Shown piece by piece: positions 7,850-15,209 of a stretch of 40,685 nucleotides of DNA. Each line of letters starts with the position of its first letter. Within the stretch, counting starts at the first letter, position 1. The stretch spans positions 1 to 40,685 of the forward strand of contig JAFZNO010000117.1 in assembly GCA_017552985.1 (NCBI GenBank), written 5' to 3'. A model generated the notes under the pieces. That model saw only the letters and a program-made list of their open reading frames with translations. It had not been told where the DNA came from and searched no databases. This DNA is from Lachnospiraceae bacterium (GTDB lineage Bacteria; Bacillota; Clostridia; Lachnospirales; Lachnospiraceae). Position numbers and translations under genes: made by a program.

Positions 7850-8658
7850 GATTTGCCTCCTTTCTTCTTAGAGAGACTAATATTGCCGCCCTTTACTAGT
7901 CGCCTTTTGTCTAAAATTCTAACAGACAGGAAAAAGCTGCCGATGATCACGAGCAGGGCGATAAACGGTGCAAGAATCTTTATGGCATGGAATAGAGGTG
8001 TTCCAGAGAATTTAGTCAGCTTTTCCATAACGTATTGCGCGTAATCTAAAACCTCTGCATCTTCGTTGCGCACGAAAAAAGACAGGACGCTGATCGTATA
8101 TGCCAAGGTTCCCAAAGCGAAGAGGATGGTGATCAACATGTTGACAAAGCCTATGTTCTGTACGTAATAGGCGATGGGAAGAAGGATGGAACTGACCGCC
8201 ATCACGGCCAGGGCACACGCCAAAAAGAGGAGGAGAGTGCCGTCTGGAATTCTTTGCCCGGAAAGGGCGCAGGCGATCATAACGTGAAGCCAGCCAAGAA
8301 CAAAGGCGAAGACCGTCATGAACAGGAACGCGAGATACTTTGCGCCCACGTGCTCCCGAATGGTTCTGGGGGAAGACAGGGCATATTTCAGCCAAGGGGT
8401 TTTAAAGTCATTGTCCATGATCTGGCAGATGGCTTCCGGTGCGGTGACAAGAAGCATGACATATCCAAAGATGGCCGCCATGGGAATCAAGCGAAACCCC
8501 TCGGACAATTGCTCAGGAGAGCAGTATTTCGCCAGATTGCCAATCTGCATGCTCAAGGCCGCAAGGTCGGTCCAAAGAGCAAAGAGAAAATATACAAACA
8601 GGCACGTGATCAGTGTTTTTCTAGTAAGATGAAGTTCCCTGTAAATGAGACTTAGCAT
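7846..8658 (-). CDS. ABC-2 type transporter permease (first subunit)
   Basis: 270 residues from the ATG at 8658, which has GGAG 8 nt upstream; an upstream in-frame ATG at 8694 lacks this. It has six predicted membrane helices and the N-terminal MLSLIYRELHLTRKTLI, the same layout as the following permease, and ends in a Lys/Gly-rich tail. It lies 53 bp after the ATPase gene and shares a 4-bp overlap with the next permease. It is one half of the membrane channel of the exporter. Confidence 0.88.
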   Translation of the reverse strand: MLSLIYRELHLTRKTLITCLFVYFLFALWTDLAALSMQIGNLAKYCSPEQLSEGFRLIPMAAIFGYVMLLVTAPEAICQIMDNDFKTPWLKYALSSPRTIREHVGAKYLAFLFMTVFAFVLGWLHVMIACALSGQRIPDGTLLLFLACALAVMAVSSILLPIAYYVQNIGFVNMLITILFALGTLAYTISVLSFFVRNEDAEVLDYAQYVMEKLTKFSGTPLFHAIKILAPFIALLVIIGSFFLSVRILDKRRLVKGGNISLSKKKGGKS

Positions 8659-8711
8659 ATTCCATACTCCTTTAAAGACTCGGGGTTGTTGCAAGCTTAC
8701 GTGTTCATCGT

Positions 8712-9620
8712 TTAGGAAATAGCTTGGAATACTTTGGGGGAGTCAGTCACGCTACGGCCGGCACTGACGTAGAAGAGCATGATTTCTTCCAGGGTTGTCT
8801 TGTCGAGGACCAGGCCGCCGTAATTCTTGGCTGCCAGTTGGCGGTCGGAAACCATGACCTCCGCACCAAAGTCCGTAAGGCGGGCGGCCACGTAATCCTT
8901 GGGATCGATCTGCCCAAAGTCTGCCTTGGAACACTTGATGACGCCGTGATTGTCCAGAATCTCGTCTTTCATGCCCGTGATCAGGATCTTCCCGCGGTCG
9001 ATAAAGGTCACGTAATCGGCAACCTTTTCGAGATCGGAGGTGATGTGGGAGCTCATGAGGATGCTGTGGTTTTCTTCCTGAATGAATTCCAAAAAGAGAT
9101 CCAGAAATTCATTGCGTACCACGGGATCAAGGCCCGTCGTGGCCTCATCCATGATCAAGAGCTTCGCGTGATGTGAGAGGGCGGAAGCAATCTGAAGCTT
9201 CATCTTCATGCCCTTGGAAAACTGGCTAAATTTCTTTTTGGAGGGAAGCTGAAAACGATCCAGATAGCTTTGGAAAAGCGCGCCGTCCCAAGTAGGGAAA
9301 ACGCCCCGCAGGATCTTGTCCAGCTGCCTTGCATTTAGGTCTTCCGCGAAGGGAAGCTCATCAAATACGGCGGCGATCTGGTTCTTGATCTCCGTTTCCT
9401 GTTTCTCGAGATCTAAGCCCAGCACCTTGATGGATCCCTCGTCCTTTTTGATGATGCCAAGGATGGAATTGATGGTCGTGGTCTTGCCGGCGCCATTTTG
9501 GCCGATAAAGCCCATGATGCTGCCGCTTGGCACGTTAAAACTTACGTGATCCAAGGTAAAGCCGTCATAGCGTTTGGTGAGGCCGTCGATTTCTATGGCA
9601 TTAGATTCAATAGTATTCAT
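8712..9620 (-). CDS. ABC transporter ATP-binding protein
   Basis: 302 residues. Walker A is GQNGAGKTT (about 40-48), the signature region is QFSKGMKMKLQIA (a degenerate LSGGQ, common in the drug/lantibiotic ABC-2 branch), and Walker B is LLIMDEATTGLD, followed by a switch-region His in MSSHITSDLEKVAD. The C-terminal 80 residues form the small domain typical of this branch. It is the first gene of the operon and powers the two downstream permeases. The start at 9620 has GGAGG 8 nt upstream. A longer in-frame reading to 9824 would run through the promoter and is rejected. Confidence 0.95.
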   Translation of the reverse strand: MNTIESNAIEIDGLTKRYDGFTLDHVSFNVPSGSIMGFIGQNGAGKTTTINSILGIIKKDEGSIKVLGLDLEKQETEIKNQIAAVFDELPFAEDLNARQLDKILRGVFPTWDGALFQSYLDRFQLPSKKKFSQFSKGMKMKLQIASALSHHAKLLIMDEATTGLDPVVRNEFLDLFLEFIQEENHSILMSSHITSDLEKVADYVTFIDRGKILITGMKDEILDNHGVIKCSKADFGQIDPKDYVAARLTDFGAEVMVSDRQLAAKNYGGLVLDKTTLEEIMLFYVSAGRSVTDSPKVFQAIS

Positions 9621-9655
9621 GGCATTTTCCTCCGTGGAGCGCGAAAATAAGAAAT

Positions 9656-9712
9656 GTATATTGTATATAACGGATATATACAATATATAACATTTAAATC
9701 TGACAACGTCAA
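9656..9712 (-). promoter_or_regulatory. ABC operon promoter with overlapping palindromic operator
   Basis: On the minus strand TTGACG (9707-9712), a 17-bp spacer and TATATA (9684-9689) make a promoter reading toward the ATPase gene. A large palindrome covers 9656-9688: GTATATTGTATAT faces ATATACAATATAT, matching at 12 of 13 positions around a centre near 9672. It overlaps the -10 box and the expected start point. Such an arrangement fits repression by the YtrA-type GntR protein encoded at 5695-6078. Confidence 0.75.
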
Positions 9713-9777
9713 GAGATTTTGAAATATTTTGAATTTGTTGCCAGCGGAGACTTTTCGTGTCATAATATAAAACATGC

Positions 9778-10235
9778 AGTAGAAAAACAAGCGGCTGCGA
9801 AGCAGACATTTGTTTTTCATGCATGTTTTAACGAGAAAGCAGATTTGCGAAGCAAATCAAGAAAGCTGCGAAGCAGCGAGCTTTCGAGTTTAGGAATAAA
9901 ACACATAGTAGAAAAACAAGCGGCTGCGAAGCAGACATTTGTTTTTCAAGCATGTTTTAACGAGAAAGCAGATTTGCGAAGCAAATCAAGAAAGCTGCGA
10001 AGCAGCGAGCTTTCGAGTTTAGGAAATAAAACACATAGTAGAAAAACAAGCGGCTGCGAAGCAGACATTTGTTTTTCATGCATGTTTTAACGAGAAAGCA
10101 GATTTGCGAAGCAAATCAAGAAAGCTGCGGAGTAGCGAGCTTTCGAGTTTAGGAATAAAACACATAGTAGAAAAACAAGCGGCTGCGAAGCAAATCAAGA
10201 AAGCTGCGGAGCAGCGAGCTTTCGAGTTTAGGAAG
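9778..10235 (+). repeat. 129-bp tandem repeats made of GCGAAGC mini-hairpins
   Basis: AGTAGAAAAACAAGCGGC starts units at 9778, 9907, 10037 and 10166 (steps of 129, 130, 129); the last unit has an internal deletion. Each full unit holds three short hairpins with a GAA loop: CTGCGAAGCAG, TTGCGAAGCAA and CTGCGAAGCAG, and an outer stem GAAAGCT/AGCTTTC around the last. In the later units the loop changes to GGA while the stem can still pair. Reading frames through it give 43-residue periodic peptides, but the 130-bp step breaks the frame and no ribosome binding site was found, so I treat it as non-coding. It fills the space between the ABC operon promoter and the gene at 10290. Confidence 0.9.
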
Positions 10236-10289
10236 TATAGGGGTATGCGGGAAGTGAGCAACGTCAGCGGCACGGCGGAGGGGCATAAA

Positions 10290-10847
10290 ATGAAAGAGAT
10301 ACTGCCTAGTGGATATGCGAAAGGACATATGGGACTTGTAGTGGCCATTTTGTTTGGCGGCTGGGGCGGTTTCCTTTGTTATATGGCATGGAAGGCGGGT
10401 GCTGAGCCTCTGGTGGTGCTGCCGCTTGCAATTATTCTTGGCATAATTGTTATTGGGGCGATCCTTTCGGACGTTACCAAGAATATGAAAGCGGGAAAGC
10501 TAATGGCGCATAGGGAAGAGATGATGAAATATACCCGTGCCAAGGGCGAGATCCTGGAGCAGAAGCTGATCTTTTGCGTCGGCGAGAAGGAATTCCCGAA
10601 GGCGCCTGCGGAGGGGCTGCATCTCAGGGCAAAGAATAAGAATTATCGCTTCCGCGTAAGATTTGAGGATCCCCGCACGGCGAAGGAGCGGGAGGTCGTC
10701 TCGGAACGATATTCCTGGTTCAGTCTGTATGGGTATGAGCGCGTGGACGGGAAGCAGGAACAGGTATCGAAGTTTCGTGAAAAGGAAGCATACGTCTACG
10801 TTGATTTAGAGGGGAATGCGTGGGTGGAGCTCATTCCCACAAGGTAA
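10290..10847 (+). CDS. Hypothetical membrane protein, two helices and a soluble C-terminal domain
   Basis: 185 residues, not recognised. Two hydrophobic helices lie at about 16-36 and 42-62, then a charged soluble part (about 70-185) with Arg/Tyr-rich beta-like segments (NKNYRFRVRFED, YSWFSLYGYERVDG) and a final EAYVYVDLEGNAWVELIP. The start at 10290 has GGAGGGG with a 6-nt spacer. Upstream in-frame codons run into the mini-hairpin repeats and are not counted as protein. It is followed after 20 bp by the small gene at 10868. Confidence 0.7.
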   Translation: MKEILPSGYAKGHMGLVVAILFGGWGGFLCYMAWKAGAEPLVVLPLAIILGIIVIGAILSDVTKNMKAGKLMAHREEMMKYTRAKGEILEQKLIFCVGEKEFPKAPAEGLHLRAKNKNYRFRVRFEDPRTAKEREVVSERYSWFSLYGYERVDGKQEQVSKFREKEAYVYVDLEGNAWVELIPTR

Positions 10848-10867
10848 ATGGCAGAGGGAAAATAAAG

Positions 10868-11167
10868 ATGTTTGATGAACGAGAGGAATGGCGTGAGGCA
10901 CGGGACGGGCTCGTGTCGGAGGTGACGCGGCTTGGGTTCGATGAGGCGCTGGGAAACGAGATCGCAAAGAATTTGGGCAGTCCCAAGGCCATGAACCGGA
11001 TGGCGGCGTATCTTCGATATGAGAAGCCGAAGAAGGTCGAGGTCGTGGTGGACGAGATGCTCGCCATTAAGAGCGAGATCGAGGCGTGGCGTGAGAAGAA
11101 GGAGAGCGAAGACGCCAGCGCGCGATATTATATGATGCGGCGCAGGGGATTATTTGATGAGGAGTGA
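10868..11167 (+). CDS. Small helical hypothetical protein
   Basis: 99 residues from the ATG at 10868 (AGAGGG 9 nt upstream). The sequence is highly charged and predicted helical, with no membrane segment or cysteine: a segment near 10-35 (ARDGLVSEVTRLGFDEALGN), a middle part with MNRMAAYLRYEKPKKVE, and a C-terminal RYYMMRRRGLFDEE. No family is recognised. It lies between the membrane protein and the ybaK-like gene with very short gaps, so it is probably in one operon with them. Confidence 0.65.
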   Translation: MFDEREEWREARDGLVSEVTRLGFDEALGNEIAKNLGSPKAMNRMAAYLRYEKPKKVEVVVDEMLAIKSEIEAWREKKESEDASARYYMMRRRGLFDEE

Positions 11168-11171
11168 GGGA

Positions 11172-11666
11172 ATGAAGAAGGAAGAAAAGACGAACGTGCT
11201 TAGGGTACTGGACGCAAAGAAGATTGAATATAAAAGTCATGCCTATGAGGCGGACCCGACGCTGACGGGGGAGGATATTGCGGCAATTCTCGGCGAGGAG
11301 GCCCAAAAGGTGTTTAAGACCTTGGTGACGCAAGGAAAATCAGGGCAGTATTTCGTGTTTGTCGTGCCGGTAAATGCGGGATTGGATCTGAAAAAAGCGG
11401 CGAAGGCGGCAGGAGAGAAGTCTATTTCGATGATCAAGCAAAAGGATCTTTTGCCACTGACGGGTTACGTACACGGCGGCTGTTCTCCGATCGGCATGAA
11501 GAAGCAGTTCCCGACCTTTATTCACGAGACGGCGGCAGGCTTTGAACACGTATACGTCAGTGCCGGGAAAGTGGGAATGCAGGTGGAACTGGCGCCACGG
11601 GACTTGATCAAAACGGCGAATTGCAAGCTGGCGGACGTCGCCTCGTACGACGCCCCTGAAGCATAA
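11172..11666 (+). CDS. ybaK: YbaK/EbsC-type Cys-tRNA(Pro) deacylase
   Basis: 164 residues of the YbaK/ProX aminoacyl-tRNA editing family. Recognised features are the N-terminal NVLRVLDAKKIEYKSHAYE, the family Lys in EEAQKVFKTLVTQG, and the GYVHGGCSPIGMKKQFPTFI motif with the GxxSPxG signature of the active site. YbaK removes Cys mischarged onto tRNA-Pro in the cytoplasm. The start at 11172 follows GGAGTGAGGGA and is preferred to ATG codons at 11154 and 11157 that lie inside the end of the previous gene. It is normal in length. Confidence 0.93.
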   Translation: MKKEEKTNVLRVLDAKKIEYKSHAYEADPTLTGEDIAAILGEEAQKVFKTLVTQGKSGQYFVFVVPVNAGLDLKKAAKAAGEKSISMIKQKDLLPLTGYVHGGCSPIGMKKQFPTFIHETAAGFEHVYVSAGKVGMQVELAPRDLIKTANCKLADVASYDAPEA

Positions 11667-11675
11667 ACGCATCAA

Positions 11676-11762
11676 GTGGGTCATTGCGTGCCCTTCGGCA
11701 CGTCCCACGTTTCATCCGGGATCGCAGGCAAGCCTGCGACGTGGACGTGTCTACTGACACGT
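11676..11762 (+). other. Three consecutive stem-loops in the ybaK-Dabb spacer
   Basis: Hairpin one: GTGGG (11676-11680) with CCCAC (11704-11708) enclosing CGTGCC/GGCACG with loop CTTC. Hairpin two: TCGCAGGC/GCCTGCGA (11722-11739) with a 2-base loop. Hairpin three: ACGTGTC/GACACGT (11745-11762). None is followed by a T run, so they are not a classical terminator. They could be a processed 5' leader, a palindromic intergenic repeat or a small RNA. Confidence 0.55.
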
Positions 11763-11810
11763 TGGGAGCAGAACAAATACTAAAAATATTTTAAATGGAG
11801 GAGAAAGAGT

Positions 11811-12113
11811 ATGGTAAGGCACGTAATTCTGTGGCAACTGAAGGAAGAGTATGACGAGGCGCAGAAGGCGCAGATCAAGAAGGGCATCAAGGAAGGCCTG
11901 GAAGGATTGCAGGGAAAGATTCCCGGACTTTTGGAGATCAAGGTTTATACGGATCCCTTAAAGACCGCGAACAGCGACGTGATGCTGGATTCGAAGTTTG
12001 AGAGTGAGGCGGCGCTGAATGGTTATACCGTGCATCCGGATCACGTGGAGGTTGCAACGACCAAGGTCCGGCCTTTTGTATCGAGCAGGGTCGTGATGGA
12101 CTGCGAAGCATAA
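11811..12113 (+). CDS. Dabb (stress-responsive A/B barrel) domain protein
   Basis: 100 residues forming a single Dabb domain: the opening VRHVILWQLKEE, the middle LQGKIPGLLEIKVYTDP, and the ending YTVHPDHVEVATTKVRPFVSSRVVMDCE with the typical HPDH. Family members are small dimeric ferredoxin-fold barrels, mostly of unknown function in bacteria. GGAGGAG lies 7 nt before the ATG. The gene ends just before a terminator hairpin. Confidence 0.92.
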   Translation: MVRHVILWQLKEEYDEAQKAQIKKGIKEGLEGLQGKIPGLLEIKVYTDPLKTANSDVMLDSKFESEAALNGYTVHPDHVEVATTKVRPFVSSRVVMDCEA

Positions 12114-12131
12114 AATACATATGTAGGCATG

Positions 12132-12157
12132 GGTCAGAGGGAAGCTTCCCCCTGACC
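12132..12157 (+). terminator. Intrinsic terminator after the Dabb gene
   Basis: GGTCAGAGGGAA pairs with TTCCCCCTGACC around a GC loop with one mismatch, followed by an AT-rich TAATTTATTTT. It closely resembles the hairpin at 17224-17253; both precede the paired promoters of the Nudix locus. Confidence 0.75.
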
Positions 12158-12183
12158 TAATTTATTTTAAATTTAAATTCCTC

Positions 12184-12246
12184 TTGACATATTATCAAAA
12201 AGATATTAACATATGCATATAACAGATATATTCAAAATGATAATAA
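12184..12246 (+). promoter_or_regulatory. Promoter and double operator of the SPFH-NADK-NrtR-methyltransferase unit
   Basis: TTGACA (12184-12189), 17-bp spacer, TAACAT (12207-12212). Site 1, ATATTATCAAAAAGATATTA (12189-12208), fills the spacer. Site 2, TTCAAAATGATAATAA (12231-12246), lies downstream of the expected start point; its reverse complement resembles site 1. The whole block is nearly identical to the one at 17266-17327. The Nudix/winged-helix protein encoded at 14241 is the obvious candidate ligand. Confidence 0.75.
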
Positions 12247-12274
12247 CTAAAACAGGGCGAAAGGAGGACGCGGT

Positions 12275-13291
12275 ATGATCAACTACAAGAAATTTGAACC
12301 TACGGAGTACGTGATGAAGGTGAGGAAGGGCGTGACGGTTGCCAAGGGGAAAGGTCTGGCATTTTTATACAATACCAAGACGACCAGTATAGTGGTGGTG
12401 CCGGCAACCTCCATGGAGGCGAGCTTCGCGTTTGATGACGTGATGACCAGCGATTATCAAAGGGTTTGCGTGCAGGGAGACGTTTCGTTTGCCATCCGGA
12501 ATTATGAGCTTGCGGCGAAGATGATCGACTTTTCTTATCGCGACAAGGAAGCGCAGTACAAAGCGGTGCTTGCGGAGGCGAAGAACCGCATGAACAGGCG
12601 CGTGATCAATCTGGTCAGGGTATACGTTACCAAGTTCGTGAATGCATGGGACGTGCGAAGTGCCATGAAAAATCAGAACGTGTTGGCCAACGAACTGCTG
12701 GAAGCCATGAAGGGCGACGCCAGCCTCGCGGAGTTTGGCATGGAGATCCTGGCGATCTCCATTTTGGGAGTTCTGCCGCAACCCGACACGCGGAATGCGT
12801 TGGAGGCAGCCACCAGGGAGGAAATCTTGCGGCAGCAGGATGACGCTCTCTATAAGAGAAGAAACGCCGCGATCGAGCAGGAGCGTGCCATCAGGGAGAA
12901 TGAGCTGAATACCGAGATCCGCGTGGCGGAAAAAGAAAAAGAAAAGCGCGAGCGTGAGATGGAGACGAAGAAGATGCTGGCAGAGCGCGAGGCGCAGCTT
13001 CGTGAGGCGAAGATCGCCGCGGACATCCAGATCGAGGAACAGAACCGGAAGCTGGTAGAGCTTCAGGCTGAGAACGAGAGGCGCAGGTCGGATGCCAAGG
13101 CCTATGACAGCGAAGCACTTCTCCGCACGTTCACCGGCGTAAATCCGGAAGTGCTGAAGGCCCTTGCCATGAGTGGCATGGACAGCAGCGCGCTGATCGC
13201 GAAAGCCTTTGTGGAAATTGGAGAGAAAGCGGACAGGATTGGAACGCTGAACGTATCGCCGGAATTACTTGAAACGTTGAGCGCGCGATAG
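12275..13291 (+). CDS. SPFH/Band 7 (prohibitin-like) domain protein
   Basis: 338 residues. An N-terminal SPFH/PHB-type domain (about 1-190) includes VRKGVTVAKGKGLAFLYNTKTTSIVVVPAT-type beta strands and the ILGVLPQPDTRNALEAATREE transition. A long Glu/Arg-rich coiled coil follows (about 190-280), then a short C-terminal helix region rich in Ala/Leu. There is no clear membrane helix, so association with the membrane would be peripheral or via oligomers. SPFH proteins build ring or cage scaffolds. AAGGAGG lies 7 nt before the ATG. It is the first gene of a four-gene unit; the partner genes suggest that it scaffolds or localises a nucleotide-related activity, which is inference. Confidence 0.88.
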   Translation: MINYKKFEPTEYVMKVRKGVTVAKGKGLAFLYNTKTTSIVVVPATSMEASFAFDDVMTSDYQRVCVQGDVSFAIRNYELAAKMIDFSYRDKEAQYKAVLAEAKNRMNRRVINLVRVYVTKFVNAWDVRSAMKNQNVLANELLEAMKGDASLAEFGMEILAISILGVLPQPDTRNALEAATREEILRQQDDALYKRRNAAIEQERAIRENELNTEIRVAEKEKEKREREMETKKMLAEREAQLREAKIAADIQIEEQNRKLVELQAENERRRSDAKAYDSEALLRTFTGVNPEVLKALAMSGMDSSALIAKAFVEIGEKADRIGTLNVSPELLETLSAR

Positions 13292-13318
13292 CTACCCGGA
13301 TCAGGAAGGAGGGAAGGC

Positions 13319-14248
13319 ATGGAACGAGGCATGAATAAAGTCGTGATCATAAAGAAGCGGACCCGCCTTGAGGAGATGGTCCGGAAGTATAATACCGTTC
13401 AGCAGGCGCGATTTTTTGTGGAGCACATGGGAATGGATTTTGACGATTTCCTTTTGGAGGATGCAAACTACCGCCTGGCGATCGATGCCGTAAAGGAGGC
13501 AGCTGAAAAGCTTGCCAGGGTGCAGCTGATCGACCGCGAATACCTTCCCAACATGATCTTCGGGGAAAACGACGTCTGCGTTGCCGTAGGGCAGGACGGA
13601 CTCGTTGCAAATTCCATGAAATATCTTGACGGACAGCCGCTGATCGGCATCAATCCGGATCCCGCAAGGTTTGACGGCATTTTGCTTCCCTATGAGGCGG
13701 GGGATGCGGAGACCGTTTTGAAAAAGGTTTTGGCGGGCAGACACGGCGACAGGGAAATCACCATGGCTGAGGCCTCCACCAAGGACGGCCAAAGGCTTCT
13801 CGCAGTCAATGACTTGTTTATTGGCTGCAGGAGTCATGCTTCCGCCAGATACCAGATCCAGTGGAACGGGGAGGCAGAGAACCAGTCCTCCAGCGGGATC
13901 ATTGTTTCGACGGGCCTTGGCGCGACGGGCTGGTATAAATCCGTGATCGAGCAGGCAAAGGCCATTGCCGCCTATTTTGGGTGTGGACAAATTCCATACG
14001 AGCCTATAAAATGGAATGAGAGAAAGCTCTCCTTTGTGGTGCGGGAACCGTTTCCGAGCGTGTCGACGCAGGCAGGGATCGTATTCGGCTGCATTGAAAG
14101 GGAAGAGAGCATCAGGATTGTGTCCAACATGCCGGCGGGCGGCGTCATCTTTTCGGACGGCATGGAGGAAGACCGCTTGGAATTCCATGCGGGTAACGAG
14201 GCAGTGATCGGAATTGCCGGAAAGACGGGACGATTGGTTTATGGCTAA
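13319..14248 (+). CDS. NAD kinase-like protein with divergent GQDG motif
   Basis: 309 residues of the NAD kinase/diacylglycerol-kinase-like fold. The first motif reads VAVGQDGLVAN (GQDG at 91-94) instead of the usual GGDGT, keeping the Asp; the next strand is PLIGINPDPARFDG. The second signature is IIVSTGLGATGW, corresponding to the STPTGSTAY region of NAD kinases, and a final strand has GVIFSDGMEE. True NAD kinases phosphorylate the 2' hydroxyl of NAD. With the changed motifs this protein may act on a related nucleotide or may sense NAD. The start has GGAGG 6 nt upstream. Its stop overlaps the next gene by 8 bp, so the two products are probably made together. Confidence 0.85.
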   Translation: MERGMNKVVIIKKRTRLEEMVRKYNTVQQARFFVEHMGMDFDDFLLEDANYRLAIDAVKEAAEKLARVQLIDREYLPNMIFGENDVCVAVGQDGLVANSMKYLDGQPLIGINPDPARFDGILLPYEAGDAETVLKKVLAGRHGDREITMAEASTKDGQRLLAVNDLFIGCRSHASARYQIQWNGEAENQSSSGIIVSTGLGATGWYKSVIEQAKAIAAYFGCGQIPYEPIKWNERKLSFVVREPFPSVSTQAGIVFGCIEREESIRIVSNMPAGGVIFSDGMEEDRLEFHAGNEAVIGIAGKTGRLVYG

Positions 14249-15173
14249 GTACGTTGCATCGAAGGAAGAAAAGGAATACTTAAAGAAATATGACGTTACG
14301 AAATTTGACAGACCTTCCGTGACGGCAGACATTACGGTGTTTGCCGTCAGGGATGAGATGTCGGACGAGGAACTGGCGCAGAGGGATAAGAGTAATTACC
14401 GTAAGGATCCCCTCAGGGAATTGCAGATACTGCTTGTGAAGCGCGCAAGCTATCCCTATCGCAATCAGTGGGCTCTGCCCGGCGGTTTTTCGAAACCGGG
14501 GGAGAGCTGTGATGAGACGGCGAGGCGCGAATTGGAAGAAGAGACGGGAGTCGCGGACGCGTACCTCCGTCCTTTTGGCGTGTTCAGCAATCCCGGCAGG
14601 GATCCGAGAGGGTGGATCATCTCTCACGGGTATCTGGCGCTGATCGACGGCAGAAAATACCGCCTCCACGCCGGAACGGACGCCTGGGAGGCCGCATGGT
14701 TCCGCATTGAGGCAACGAGCACGGAGACGTCCCGGAAGAAAGACAAGAAGAATGGCGTCGTGATAGAGATCCGGCATGATCTTTTCCTGTATCAGAGGGA
14801 AAGGAACTTAAAACTGAAGGTCAGTCTGTTGGAGAAAAAATGGTTTTCCGAATTACACGGATATCACGAATATGAGATCCTGGATGCGGGGGGATTAGCG
14901 TTTGACCATGCCAAGATCGTTTTGAATGCTTTTTTGCACCTGCGCCGCGAGGCGGAAGGGCTGGGGAACGTGATCTTTGACCTCATGCCGGAAAAGTTTA
15001 CGCTGAACCGCCTGCAGAAGGCGTATGAATTGGTGCTGGGAAAAGAGCTCCTGACGGCAAATTTCCGCAGAAAGATAGCCCCGTTGGTTTTGGAGACGGA
15101 GGAGGAGATCGCGGGCGTAGGTCACAGACCGGCAAAACTCTTCAAGAGAAATCCGGAGGAGTTTTATTCTTAG
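14241..15173 (+). CDS. NrtR-type transcriptional regulator: Nudix domain plus winged helix
   Basis: 310 residues. The Nudix domain (about 20-215) has an intact box: GFSKPGE, a 7-residue gap, then RELEEETGV, matching Gx5Ex7REUxEExGU. The FSNPGRDPRGW motif follows, as in ADP-ribose-type Nudix domains. The C-terminal part (about 225-310) matches the NrtR winged helix (MPEKFTLNRLQKAYELVLGKELLTANFRRKI, then a GHRPAKLFK wing). In the known NrtR family this layout gives a repressor released by ADP-ribose or related NAD metabolites. The intact box here could also hydrolyse its ligand. It probably controls its own unit and the radical SAM-Nudix gene through the shared sites. The ATG at 14241 overlaps the previous stop. 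Confidence 0.9.
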   Translation: MAKYVASKEEKEYLKKYDVTKFDRPSVTADITVFAVRDEMSDEELAQRDKSNYRKDPLRELQILLVKRASYPYRNQWALPGGFSKPGESCDETARRELEEETGVADAYLRPFGVFSNPGRDPRGWIISHGYLALIDGRKYRLHAGTDAWEAAWFRIEATSTETSRKKDKKNGVVIEIRHDLFLYQRERNLKLKVSLLEKKWFSELHGYHEYEILDAGGLAFDHAKIVLNAFLHLRREAEGLGNVIFDLMPEKFTLNRLQKAYELVLGKELLTANFRRKIAPLVLETEEEIAGVGHRPAKLFKRNPEEFYS

Positions 15174-15209
15174 TTCCAGGCACTGATTCAAAAACGGTGG
15201 GATGAGATC

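Noticed and set aside
9719-10090. Repeat protein of 43-residue units on the plus strand
   Set aside because: No ribosome binding site, a 130-bp step shifts the frame, and the DNA is better explained by hairpin structure.
13319-14248. Housekeeping NAD kinase (nadK)
   Set aside because: GQDG replaces GGDGT and the second signature is altered; a normal nadK is probably elsewhere.
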